Assembly (NCBI GenBank): GCA_947095585.1
Contig: OX352763.1
Coordinates: 18,401,462-18,465,461, forward strand
Direction: 5' to 3'
Length of the DNA: 64,000 bases
Source: Nephrocerus scutellatus
Lineage: Eukaryota; Arthropoda; Insecta; Diptera; Pipunculidae
Position numbers and translations under genes: made by a program. Below, in pieces: positions 44,965 through 56,429 of this stretch; the stretch's first letter is position 1, and each line of letters opens with the position of its first letter. The notes below the pieces were generated by a model, which searched no databases, had not been told where the DNA came from, and worked only from the letters and a program-made list of their open reading frames with translations.

Positions 44965-45245
44965 CTGCAATTTTCATTAAACTACTTATTCTTACAAATA
45001 TTGCTATTCTTAAAGGAGGAAGGAATTTTCATTCCAAGCAAAATGTTTGACGTGAGAAGTTGTGAAGCTTCATCAGCATTATTATTGGAAAAGGAGGTTG
45101 ACCAATCCAATAAACTATAGAATTGATTCAGGAGGTCCCAGTTAGCATTTTTGAAGTACTAGAGAAGCCTTTTACAATTAGGCTCTACGAGGGCTGTGGT
45201 ATTTGAAAATTTGCCTATTACCAGAGCGTGGTCGGAAAGTTCTAA
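44965..45245 (-). mobile_element. LINE relic: endonuclease end and linker (CR1/L2-like)
   Basis: Minus strand: ELSDHALVIGKFSNTTALVE near 45,242-45,180 ends an AP-like endonuclease (SDH motif). It is followed by YFKNANWDLLNQFYSLLDW near 45,150-45,095 and SNNNADEASQLLTSNILLGM, the linker of CR1/L2-like LINEs (known form: NADWDGL..F..S.PW, then a VLQGM.FIPS segment). The fragment meets the opposite-strand RTE copy at about 44,955 with no gap. Confidence 0.75.
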
Positions 45246-45249
45246 TGAT

Positions 45250-47070
45250 AATAAACAATATAACGTTTAATGAAATGAAATACATAACTTCCAATTTTCA
45301 CTTCAAAAAATTTGATAATATAGAAATGGTGCGCATTTGTTAAGTATCTCGAAACTGTCATTTTAAGTCGTTTTACCTTTGGGTGGTAGATGTTGTAAAA
45401 TTTCTCTTCTCCTACTTATAGGATAAATTAACTAGTCTGATGATTTGAAATGTCTCCTGGGATCAAATAACAATTCCAGAAGGACAGAAAAACTCAATAG
45501 CTAATAAGTTTGAACGATATACTGGTACTGCTGCTCCTTATAGACGTAACAGAAACGAGACAAAAGTAACAAACTTTACTGGTGGCACCTCTTACAGACC
45601 GCACAACAACACAACAATGCATTAAATTAACAAATCGTGCAATCAATTTGGTAATTTCTTTTGAATACGCAACTTGAGCCTATTTATAGCATAATTGAAG
45701 TCCGCGCAACATTACCTTCGTCGAAGCCAAGAAAAAAAAACCAACCGAAACCGAGCTGACGAAAAACTGGCACATCATTCCGACAATAATATTATAACGA
45801 GTCCAGTCCACAACAAATTCAAACCCAATTGTTGGCGCGTTCTTCCACGAAAAACATGGCAATATCGCTGGGTGAATTGCCAGACGGCCATTATAACAAT
45901 ACAACTTGACTAACTGTTTGTGTACAAACAATCCTCTAAATACGCGTTGAACAAGCAAGCAAAAGTATGTGACTGGAATTAGAACAACTATTGAGCTGGG
46001 CCTGGCTGGCTGGCCGGCTGGCCGTCTGGTCGTCTGAGCCTTACTGAGTATATTTTACCTGTATTGTTGACCAATATATTACGGCCGGCTATAAAGCTGT
46101 GTATCAATGCTGCTTTGGAAAAAGTCGTCTTCTCTCAGTTGGCCAACTTGAGGCAAATTTTTTCACTTATTCGCTTAGTGCTTGTAATGCAACTTTTTTT
46201 GTTGTTTTCCTTTCGCTTTGTACTTCGAACTTTTAGATTTTTTTTTCTTATTTTCATTTGCTTGGATACATCGTTGCCAAAAAAATGCCGTTTGTGCCTT
46301 TTTATTCCAACGCGTGACAACGTTTAACTTTTGTAATAATTTAAGGTATTCCCGAAGTTTTATTTTTTCGCAAGACCATGCTCCTCGGACGAAAATGTTA
46401 TTTTCAAATTTTGGCAATGGATATAGAGTTGTAGATCTGCTCGAGCAAAAAAGAATGTGTGAGTTAAAAATACTCGCTTGCCCGGATCACGTCGAGGACT
46501 ACGACAACGGAAGCTTTGGCATGACACTTTAAAGTGCTGCTCTGTTACTCAATTAGTAGCACCCCCCATGTCCGAGAAATTTGTTTGGAAATTTATTCAC
46601 AATTTGCCTACCGGCCAGCCCGGGTGAGACAAATTGAATCTGAATGACAAATGGGATTTGACTTTTCCTGTCTCTGACAAACAGCCGGTGGATGATTCTG
46701 CAAGAGATCATATCCTATATTCACGTTTTAAATGTTCTGCAAATTTACCTTAATAATGGAATTTTCATGTAAGTAGAATGGAAAATACTTTTGTAGGAGA
46801 TGGCATTTCACCAACTTAACATTCTGCAAAGCACCGCGTTGTTAGACGTTAGACGATTTGGCGATGTTTGTGCACCACAGTTGACAAATTTGTTTTATAA
46901 CTTTTTATTTGAAAACTTTAAATGGAAACTGAAAATAGCTAACCTAAAATAAGTGTGTCAGAAATAGTTTTTCCGATTGGAGTAAACATAAACTATTTTA
47001 ATATTAATTTTACTTTATTTTACAATCGGAGCGACATAGATATGAAAGCTGTCAGCGAGGGGTCGTGCTG
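45250..47070. other. Unassigned DNA
   Basis: A GGCTGGCTGGCCGGCTGGCC tract lies at about 46,006-46,030. Overlapping frames on both strands near 46,064-46,532 are phenylalanine- or lysine-rich because the DNA is T- or A-rich; I see no domain. Confidence 0.4.
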
Positions 47071-47074
47071 AACT

Positions 47075-47410
47075 CTCACGTAGGTATGATAAACGTCTCA
47101 ACTTGAATTATGTTAACGGCTTTAGGTAGGAGGTAGGTAGGTGGGTAGAGTGATGGTCCTGTGCTTGCGAGGTCCTCAATTAGCGCTAGTGTGCGCCATG
47201 TTGATGCCTGCTGCTCCACCTGTGACTTAGTATTAAAGAAGGAGAGAATTTTTTCCTTGACTGAGCTCATTGGACAGCTGACCTTCTCCATAGAGCCAGT
47301 ATCCATAGCGACGCCCATCTTAGCCAATTCGTCCGCACTCTCATTACCCTCTATATTACTGTGCCCCGGCACAGGGAGACCAGGGGGAGGCCAGGACCAG
47401 ACACCGGTTT
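47075..47410 (-). mobile_element. LINE relic: end of an RNase H domain
   Basis: The minus strand reads PVPGHSNIEGNESADELAKM near 47,380-47,320, the conserved final block of LINE RNase H domains (known form: VPGH.GI.GNE.AD.LA). The same frame continues about 80 residues, with VKEKILSFFNTKSQVEQQAS followed by TWRTL, the usual post-RNase H region, and stops at 47,076. Upstream RT is absent. It appears to be a different family from those at 1.1 kb and 61.8 kb. Confidence 0.7.
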
Positions 47411-47584
47411 TAGACTCAAATATGATGATGATAATATATCAAAAGCAAATAGGGTGATTCATTCTAGAACATTCAATATTTAATGAACAACTTATGCAAT
47501 TTTCTGATGAACAGAAAAATATTTTCAAAATTTTATTAAAAAAAAAGTTCCAACATCAGCCAGTAAAAAGTACATCCTTTTATT

Positions 47585-47745
47585 TATATGTCTGAAAGTT
47601 GGTTAAAAAATACGACAAATGTTGAAAAAACAATAAGCGGGCGGTCAGACATTTTCTGTGAGACTGATCGGATAAAATGAATCTCCAAAAAGTTGGAAAC
47701 CCAACGCGTCTCATGCGCCACACACGACACGTAAAGGCTCATAAA
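47585..47745 (+). repeat. Family C-like repeat, short copy
   Basis: GAAAGTTGGTTAAAAAATACGA, given here only by its GTTGGTTAAAAAA core, is followed by a GTTGAAAAAACAA block and then CTCCAAAAAGTTGG with CTCATGCGCCACACACGACA. The order resembles the family C subunit at 32,640-32,745 but is more diverged. Confidence 0.45.
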
Positions 47746-48741
47746 AAAAAAAATGTGCGAAAGCTGGCAGAATATATCCGATGGATAATTTTACAGCAGT
47801 TGACGATGTTCCCTCATATCGATACTTCCAATTAATTTGTCGGTAATTATCAAATGTAACCCAACCACAGTCTGAGAGCGCTGTCTGAGTAATAGATCCT
47901 GACTTGAGTTGGCAGAAGACACACTTAAACCTTTGTCTGTGGCAGTTACCGGCACAGATGTATCCGACATTGAAAATATACATGTCAACCACCAAAAATT
48001 ATGGTTCAAAAAGCAGCAATAAGCAAACTAATCAACAGGTGGACAATTTAATTCATAAGTGACCTTTTATAAAAGAAATATACGTCAACCGCACTAAGGA
48101 AATCAGCTTACTCGAAACCAAGCATAATATCAATCTATGAATAAACATCATCCTGATAATTCCCTTTTTGGCCATTATCACATTTACATGCAGAAGACTA
48201 GGTAGCAGATTAATAATATAGCCAGGAATTACTAGTATGTACATTATATACTTTAACTTCAATATTTTGAACTTGATTTGCACTTTTCCCTTAAAATAAA
48301 TGTAAGCGAGACTATCATGCATCACTATATCCTTACGTTCTTTCAAAATATCAAAAATAAAAAAGAACTGGTGCCGGTAGACTTTCTTCTGGCACTCCAT
48401 TATTTATATTCTTAAGTTTTCTTTTTAATAATGAAATTGTGTTAAAATATTCACCTTGTATTGATCTATTATTAGCATGGTCGTTTAGATATTTGCTATA
48501 GACACATTGGCGTTTTAAAACACCAACAAGAAAATCAAAATTACAGTCCGAAGCGATTGATAAAATCTTGCTCACTGTATAAAAAGACTCTGTCGTATAC
48601 GCAACTTCCTTCCAACTGTGTTTATGCAGTCAACCTTAGAAAAAAGTTATTCCGATATCGGTTATCTTCTTGCACTGTGATTACTCCTACGATACAACAC
48701 GCTCCACCTGAGAATGAACGCATTGACCAGTCAGCCAGCCA

Positions 48742-48766
48742 ATAACAACAACAACAACAACAACAA
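48742..48766. repeat. AAC microsatellite
   Basis: Eight consecutive AAC/ACA units. Confidence 0.9.
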
Positions 48767-49037
48767 TGCAACAGCATGCGCTGGCAATAACCATCTGTCA
48801 AATTGAAAAGTCAATTTTCCAAAGTTTCGAACGAACTTTAAATGTATTTTTGGTTGCTATTGATGCTGTTGTTGTTGTTCCTGATGGTACTCATTTATTC
48901 ATTACCATCACTTGTTCCAGAGTTCAATGGCAAAAAAACGAAATAACCAAAAGAACAAAAAGGAATCACTGAGAAAACTTTTTCTTTCATTGCATTGACC
49001 ACGGACGAGTAGAGTTCATCTAGATCCTAGATAGAGT

Positions 49038-49078
49038 AAGAGAGAGAGAGAGAGAGAGTGTGAGAGAGATAGAGAACA
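49038..49078. repeat. GA-rich microsatellite
   Basis: An AG repeat of about 9-10 units followed by shorter interrupted GAGA runs. GAGA tracts can bind GAGA factor in flies; here nothing else supports a promoter. Confidence 0.85.
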
Positions 49079-52000
49079 GGAGAGAGAACTGAACGCGTGC
49101 ACCGCAATTGAAAAAAAAAACCTATTTTGTCCTGTGTGCAATGGTATGTGGTCCCGATGGCCGATATCGAAGTAAAGGTAATTTAATTCTGATGATATTC
49201 TAGTTTGAATTTCATTTCGGATGTCGATGACGACGACAGGCAGCGTTGACAAACTGACAGACTAACTGACTGATATACTACTGGTTCTGACTCTCAACTA
49301 CTCGTATGTCGAACAAGAATTGAGTTAATTTATTTTTTTTTATCTGATTTCCGTGAGGTTTTTCTTGTTTCCATCAACTCTGCATCCTTTCAGGAAGTTT
49401 GTTTTCTATTTTACCTGAGCGGAGTACTATGTTCATAACGTATATAGTTTGTTTATCCTTACATAGTTGAACACTTTCCCCGTCCTTTTTGCAAATCCAA
49501 TTTGACTTTTGTATCCTTCCGTTCATTTACTGATACAACATGTAATAAATTGGAAAGGTGTTTATTCCCAAGACGGGTATTATTGCTCTGTCACAACTCT
49601 GTTTGCCTGTCTTTTCGTATTTTGGAAAACACGAAGAGGAAGAATCAACCATATTTTTATCTGGAATTTATTTCTATATTGTATCTATGTAAGCAATATT
49701 TGTATTACGAGTACCTTTTGGGGGAATTGTGTTGTTAGTTGTTGGTTTTTTTTAATTTTTTATCTTTGACTATAGTATCTAACTCAAATATAACAACAAC
49801 AACAAATTTTTCTATGTCCAGGACCAATTGGCGTGCTTTAGGTTTATCTACCTTACCGTATACAAAATATTACGCCTAACTGTTTTTACACAAGAATGAT
49901 ATCTAAATTTTGTAATAAGCTTGGTGTCTGTGATTAAAGATAAATCTAAACATCTAGCATACATATGATAAATAAGAGGACGTTTTCGGAAAGGAGATTT
50001 TATATCCAACAAGCGAAAATACCCTGTGTTTCCCGGCTGCACCACCCGTCCACTGACTCTACACCAACTAACCCCCTAAACCCACTGCCTCCATCCACCC
50101 GTTGACCACCTTAGCCACCCAGAAAACGATAAAATCGACACTAACCGTGTGTACAGGGTGACTGACACGAAGTGTTTCAGTGTTTCTTTATTTTAAGTCA
50201 GTTCCGTCAAAGTTTTGTTCATTCGTATTTGGCAAAATGTCATAAAAGTGAATGAACTATGAAAATGAGACTGATTTTTTCACATTGTGGTAGAAGATTC
50301 CATCCAATCTGTTTCTGATTCTATAGCTGATTCTATTTTTTACCCTTCTGCATATCCTTAGCTCGATATTCCCTGCCACAAACAATATCAAAATATTAGA
50401 AAAAATTTATTTAGAAAGGTCAGCAGTATGAATGCAGTGTACTTTGTTTTCATCATTCAATGATTTTATAATCTATCGTAGCCTAGAAATACCATCAATA
50501 CCTCATACACAAGGCATTAACTTTAACGACCACACCTAAGTCATCAACTACGATGATTATTCCAAAAACTGATACACACAAAGACGAAAACATCAACACT
50601 CAAGTGAAATGAAAAACTTACGTTTCTTTCACCCAACGAATCCTCAAAATAAAATAAAAAACGCAATACCAGAAAAAAGCGAAAGCAGGCAGTGCTTTTT
50701 GTTTGTCACCTAATTGAAAAGAATACCTTGAAGTGTGGCAATGTTATCCCGGAAATGTTATTTTCAAGTTCCTTGTTTTTTGTTTTGTTGTTAAAGAGGA
50801 TCAGGATCTGTCGTCATTTTATAACATTACAAAGATGTTCGTCTTCTCATTCGTGGTTGGTTTGTATCTCATTTTACGCTTCCGCCCACTCCCACCACGA
50901 CACCCGTCAACACATAGACAACAAAATTTCAACCTCCAAAAATCTACTTTCACTGGTTTAAGAAAATCGAAATCTAATGTTGCAGATAGTACGGAATACA
51001 AAGAACATTGTGTGTTACGAGTTAGAAGCAGTTCTGATGGGTTTTTGCTGTTCGAGAGAGTGGAAATGGAAGTGTAAAACCGCCACCGCCAACGCCACCG
51101 CTAAGCAACGACAACTAAATGAAAAGCGAAATTCCCAAAAGAATTTTAATTCAATTTGAGGTTTTTTCTCTCTCTCCCTCTCAGTCTTCCTGTTTTTTTT
51201 TTTGGGTTTTTCCTATTTTCATGGTTTCCTTTGCCAACATCTCGCAAAAGTTCTGTTGGTACTTTAATGTTTCATGTATATGCACGTTTGAAGGAAGCAG
51301 TCGAAGTAGCGATGAGATAGCAAGAAACGCCATGGCTTTGTTCCATGCCATTGTTAATTAATCGAAAACACTGCATCTCTTTGGGTAAATCGGAAGTATT
51401 CATGGGACATTGGTGGTATTTTTAACGAGAAGAAAGACACCAGGTAATATAGTTGCTCCTGGTAAATCCGAAAGCCACCATCTGTCTGTTGGAATTTAAG
51501 TTTCATTAGTTTTGTTGAATAGATGTCACGCCTGATTTTTATTTTCTTGGTAGTTAAACCATAGTTCTCGATAAGATTCTGCGTCGCTTTTAAGGAAGGA
51601 GCTTGGCACAGGTGGAGTTGACTTTCACAAAGTTGCGTAAGACGATCTAATTAAGTGGATAGTTTTGCTGCTCTCCTAATATTAGTCTTAAAATTGTCCA
51701 TTGTTTTGCTTTTGTTAGTAAATTAGCTGTCATTTGTAGTGAAGGTAATGAATGCAAATTTGGTATTCCTTTGAATTCCTTTATTGGTAAAAAGAGATAA
51801 TGGAACAAGCAAAGAAGAAGAAAATATGTCAGCTTTAGTGCAGAATCACATAGCACAGTCAAGAACAAAAATAATTGGACTAACACACATGCAAATAAGG
51901 TATCTTAAGTATCAATGCTCATTTCCAAATTTGCTCAGAGGAGAACAATTGTACTCAAGTTTGGGGCAAAAAAACGGCTTGTTTCAGAGGGAGTGAAATA

Positions 52001-52184
52001 TTTCTTGATTCGCTTTAAGAAACATAATCATTTTATAGCATTTTAAGCGATGGTGACATTTCAACGAAACTTCACTTAATGGATGCAAAATCGTTCCACT
52101 GTTCGGTGAGATATGCCATCAAATCTTGAGTAGAACGTTACCTATGCAATTCGTACTGCCCCTTACTCCCTTACTAGGGATTTA

Positions 52185-53610
52185 GTTAGTTTCAAGATAT
52201 TTCATGACCTGATTATTGATCAGCGTTTCCATGACCTTGGAAAGAATGGATGTAAGTGACGTGGTTTGGTACGAAGAAGAAGATTATTACAGGCTGAACA
52301 AATGCTGTACTCCAACTTCTGAAATCCATCCAACTTCTGAGAACTGACTGAACTCTTGAAAACTGATGGGGAAGTACCATCTGATCCAGAGGATTTGAGA
52401 GAATGTAGAATGCTCTTATAGTTACACAACACTCATACAGGTAGGCAACAATGCACAATCTTGAAGCTTGGATCTATAACAGATTATGGCCTTGTCCTTA
52501 GTGCTTAAAGCTGGAATCTTATTATAAATGATCGTTGGAATCGACAAAAAGGCTGTACTTTTGATTCTGTTCACGAATGACCAAACAATTTTTACTACCT
52601 TTGGGACATTGTAGTATTTTTTACCTCAATTTTTAGTCCTAGGCGAATTTGATTCGTCGAAGATGGGCATTGCAATCATTTCTGTCTCGTTACCTCTCTA
52701 ATCCTAGAAGCCTCTTTACAGCTCGAGTCATACCATCGATCTTCCTTTGGTTTAACAGACTTATTCCTGGAAGGGATAAAGTCTCTCATTTCAATAAGGA
52801 TAATGGTTGTGATTGCATCAGGGCGGCATCCACGTTGCTATCGCGAAGCAATAGCGACCAGCTAATTCTCCCAAAGAAGTTGTTAAGGCTGTCCCAATTG
52901 TCTTTCTGGTATTGCCATACAGTTTTTTTTGGGAGTTTTTTCTCTAACTATGTGGTTTATTAACGAGTAATTAGCTGATACTACACAATGGTCTGACGAG
53001 CCTAAAGACGAATTGACGGAGTACTTATCAGGACGAAAGATAAGGAACAAGTCAAGGGTGCTTGCGGAATGATTTGCAATTTATTCAAAGTGTGTATGCA
53101 AGGTATTCGTGTAAGCTCATTAACAAGATGACTAAGGTGATTAAACCCAACACACCTTCCTTTGGGTGTTGACTGGCCAGAATGGCGAAGCCACCCAGAA
53201 TTGTTTAGATTGAAATCGCCCCCAATAACGATTTCATTTGTAACACTGTTTTAGTAAAGGAAACAGTAGTGGATCTTGCGCTCTTGTACCTTTACGTTGA
53301 GCCAAATGAAATTGAATTACGGATTGGAACTGGCTGAATTGAGGCAAAAGTTGAAACGCAACATCACTTCGGACATAGATTGCGAGTCCGCGTCGAGGGA
53401 AAAATATTGGCACCAAGTTATAACCAGACAGATTAAATTCCGATGTATCAGAATTAGCAAATACCTGAGTTTCACTCAGTGCCGGAATTGCTGCCCTGTG
53501 GACATGTACATAATTAAACACAGTGAAAGAATTCGTTCTCAGCCCACGTATGTTGCTAAGATCCACTCTGAAATCACACATAAATAAAACAAACACACAA
53601 AACACAACTT
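52185..53610 (-). mobile_element. LINE family A, copy 2: endonuclease, linker and start of RT
   Basis: Minus-strand order: the endonuclease opens with NIRGLRTNSFTVFNYVHVHR near 53,550-53,490, then IPALSETQVFANSDTSEFNL and SGYNL, FPRRGLAIYVRSDVAFQLLP near 53,400-53,340, GGDFNLNNSGWLRHSGQ near 53,228-53,180 (catalytic D of GDFN), SASTLDLFLIF near 53,065, and GSSDHCVVSANYSL near 53,003-52,962 (SDH motif). The linker follows (DRWYDSSCKEASRIRE near 52,740-52,690), then the RT start (SLKSSGSDGTSPSVFKS near 52,408-52,355 and the YRPI-equivalent block at 52,275-52,215). It ends near 52,185. It is longer and better preserved at its 5' side than copy 1, but still has frameshifts. Confidence 0.85.
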
Positions 53611-53619
53611 ACCGCTTCT

Positions 53620-55890
53620 TTTAACCGAACTGAGAAGAGGATGTCTCACAATGGATTATCAAAACAAATCGCCGCCAGTGTTATACCTTCATGACAAAAT
53701 GAGTGTTAAATCACCAGAAGAAACAAACACTCACAGTCCTTTATTCTAATTGCTAAAGAATTATATCATCAACAAAGTGACGCATGCAAAACATACGAAA
53801 GATAAGTTTTCACGAAAATATAACGACCCTTACTTAACAAATGTTGTTCTTAGGACATGTAGGGTTTATTGAAGATATTTAACAAGCTTGTGCTACCTCG
53901 CATTTCAGAGATATTTCCATTTCCTTAGCGTCTTAAAATTATTATGGCAACCCTGATTTCCAATCTACTCACACTAAGGTGACTATAACAATTAGCAAAA
54001 ATCACAGCTTGGCTCTGGCTTGGAGATTTCAGAGAGAATAGATCGGTGAGTCAATTATGGTAGGATTTGCATTACTGGAATCTAGGTATGATATAAAAAG
54101 CTACGTTTGAAAGGATATGTAATGTTACCGATGTTGACTTCTTGTCACAGCACATCTCGTATCAAAAAATAATGTAACCCACCAACAACAAAACATCCGA
54201 CAAATAACAATTTTCAAATTTATGAAAACATTTTCCAGATGACTGGCCATTCCATTCTCTGTCATGCATGTAAAACTTATTTAAACCAGTTAACTGTATA
54301 TGGGGGAAGGTAAGATTCCAACAGTGCAACAACAATTTAGAGAAAATTAAAACTGGTTCCCTGTGTAAACAGCAAATCCAATTGCACCCATCGCACTCCA
54401 GGACAGGAAATCACTTCTAGATGAGATTTTAAATGGAAAATGCTACGCTAAAGTTCGAGATAGATTCAGAAAAAAACACCAACAAAAACGTGAAATAAAT
54501 TTGTTTCAAATCGAAAATAACTTTTCCCACTGATTTTCCGTGCGGCGGGACCTGTCGTGGTCGTGGACAGAATTCCAGTTTCAATTCATAGCGGGGCTGG
54601 GAATTTAATTTTCCAATTAAATTCTGACTCGACAAAACTTTTTGCAGAGATCCTGTCGTTCTCCCTTTAACTCCAACACTAAGTCCAATTGCAACATCAA
54701 CGTGGACTCTAATGCACGAAATTTACACTGCAATTGGCGTGTTCAGGTAGGTGGTGGAAAAGCAGGAAAGAAAACTAAATTTGGGAAAATGGTGGAGTGG
54801 AGTAACTGAGAGTGCGGCGATACCAAGCGGCGAAAAGTTTTCTCTTTAATGCATTGCATACGCAGGTAGAGGCCAATTCATTTTTCTTTAGTTAAAGTGG
54901 CAACAGGGAATTGTGTTGTGGGGATGGGTTGAAAGATCCTCACTTTTGAGAATTCCTCAATGTTGAACAGATTAATTGTTAGTATCTGGTAGGAAAATAA
55001 TTGTCCTAGATGTGGTGTTGTCCGTTGTATTTGTGAGTGTGTTTGTGTTTCTGTTTGTATTTGTGATTGTGATTCGATGTTATTACACATTTGCACACAA
55101 ACAAATAAAAGAAAAACGCAAATATCGCAAACACGAAAATAAATATTTGAGGAAATGATAAAAGCGAAGGAACGTCAGAGGAGCAAATCGGTAAATAGTA
55201 AGGGAGAAATTGAAATAAATTGCAAACGGTTGATTGAAGCATCGTGTTGGACACACTTCTGGCGTTAAACGTTTATTTATGTAAATTAAATGGAGAAGCG
55301 GGTTAATGGATTTCTGTTTTTTGCTATAATTAATGTTCTACCGGTTAACGTGACAAATACCTACTATTACCTGCTCCGGCGCAAACAGCAATTATTGTAT
55401 TTACCCATGTAATTGGTAATTTCCTAGGCAATTAAACTGAAATTGAATTCCCGAATCGGTGAAAGTTGGACTTTGTTTACTGCACATTTCTTGGTTTTTT
55501 ATAGTTTTGAGAAATTATTCAGACGGGACTGTATGCCTAGTGGGCGAAGAAAATACAGGGAATGTACTTCAGTATTTTTTTTGGAAGAGACTTACTCTTC
55601 TCTCTATTATCAAAAGTAGGCAATAAAACGAAAAGGATTAAAAAATTCAGTTTATGTTTCCAGCGATTTTTTTAAACTGACTACCAATGTTATTGTTCGT
55701 TGTATCTCCGAAGAAATGTACCCAATCAACCTTATAAGCTTTTTTAGAACATATTGGACACATTGTAAAAAACGATAAGAGCAACGCTTTCTATAGAGTT
55801 TTTGTATAATTGCGAGCTTACGAGTATATTCAGAAGACATGGCAATTTTTCAGCGAACTTTTGTACGATTGTACGGGTGTACGTTTGTTT
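53620..55890. other. Unassigned DNA
   Basis: No gene or known element. TGTGATTGTGATT-type alternation lies near 55,030-55,080. Frames at 54,878-55,096 (-) give a glutamine/threonine-rich peptide that simply reflects this repeat. Confidence 0.4.
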
Positions 55891-55897
55891 GTCATGT

Positions 55898-55953
55898 CGT
55901 ATATTCCGGCTTCTACCAGTCAAAATTTGATGGGACTTGTTTTAAAATAATTG
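55898..55953 (+). repeat. Direct repeat pair, left copy
   Basis: CGTATATTCCGGCTTCTACC, then AGTCAAAATTTGATGGGACT and TGTTTTAAAATAATTG match 56,314-56,376 with a few changes and one short insertion. The copies are about 415 bp apart in the same orientation. Confidence 0.65.
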
Positions 55954-56313
55954 GTTAGCGCTCGGCTTGCGATGGCGTAATTTTTTCTTTCATTGGGGTT
56001 ACTACCTCTGAAAATACTGAAAAAATACTCAATGCTTATGCACAAAAATACTTATGCACTGCTATCGATTTTTTAAGCCTAAAAGTTTGCAAAGTAAAAT
56101 GTGGTTTTTTCAGTGTGTTTCAGAAATAACTTTCGACTGAAAGACCTATCGCTTATGAATTTAACGTTGCATAGTATTGGGCTTCTAAGATAAATTAGTC
56201 TTGAGACTAAATTACAACTAAATATACATTTACGGATGTGTGAAGTCACTAGCATAGCAGAATATATTAGCTATGTGTGTGTCTATAGTTGTGGAAATTA
56301 TTTGATAGGAACT

Positions 56314-56376
56314 CGTATATCTTGGCTTCTAGCAGTCAGAATTTAATCTTTTAGGGGACTAGTTTTAAAACAATTG
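56314..56376 (+). repeat. Direct repeat pair, right copy
   Basis: Partner of 55,898-55,953. Just downstream is TGTGACGCGTGTAGCGTGTG, which recalls the CACGCG words of family C on the other strand, so the pair may flank or belong to a family C-like element. Confidence 0.6.
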
Positions 56377-56429
56377 TGACGCGTGTAGCGTGTGGTGCTT
56401 GATTTTTTTTTAAAAGTGTATAGAGCTGT

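Larger units (their letters stand above)
47770..52180. other. Unassigned DNA with simple repeats
   Basis: An AAC microsatellite lies at 48,742-48,766 and a GA tract at 49,038-49,078. CCGCCACCGCCAACGCCACC lies near 51,078. Frames at 48,351-48,575 (-) and 50,733-51,077 (+) are not convincing; the former has a weak RT-like GVPEESLPAPVLF string discussed under rejected items. Confidence 0.4.

Noticed and set aside
48351..48575. RT-like string GVPEESLPAPVLF on the minus strand
   Set aside because: It resembles NGVPQGSVLAPLLF, but no other RT motif (domain A or YADD) lies at the expected distances on either side, so one short match is not enough.
49038..49078. GA tract as a promoter
   Set aside because: No start-site elements or downstream coding sequence; a GA tract alone is common microsatellite DNA.
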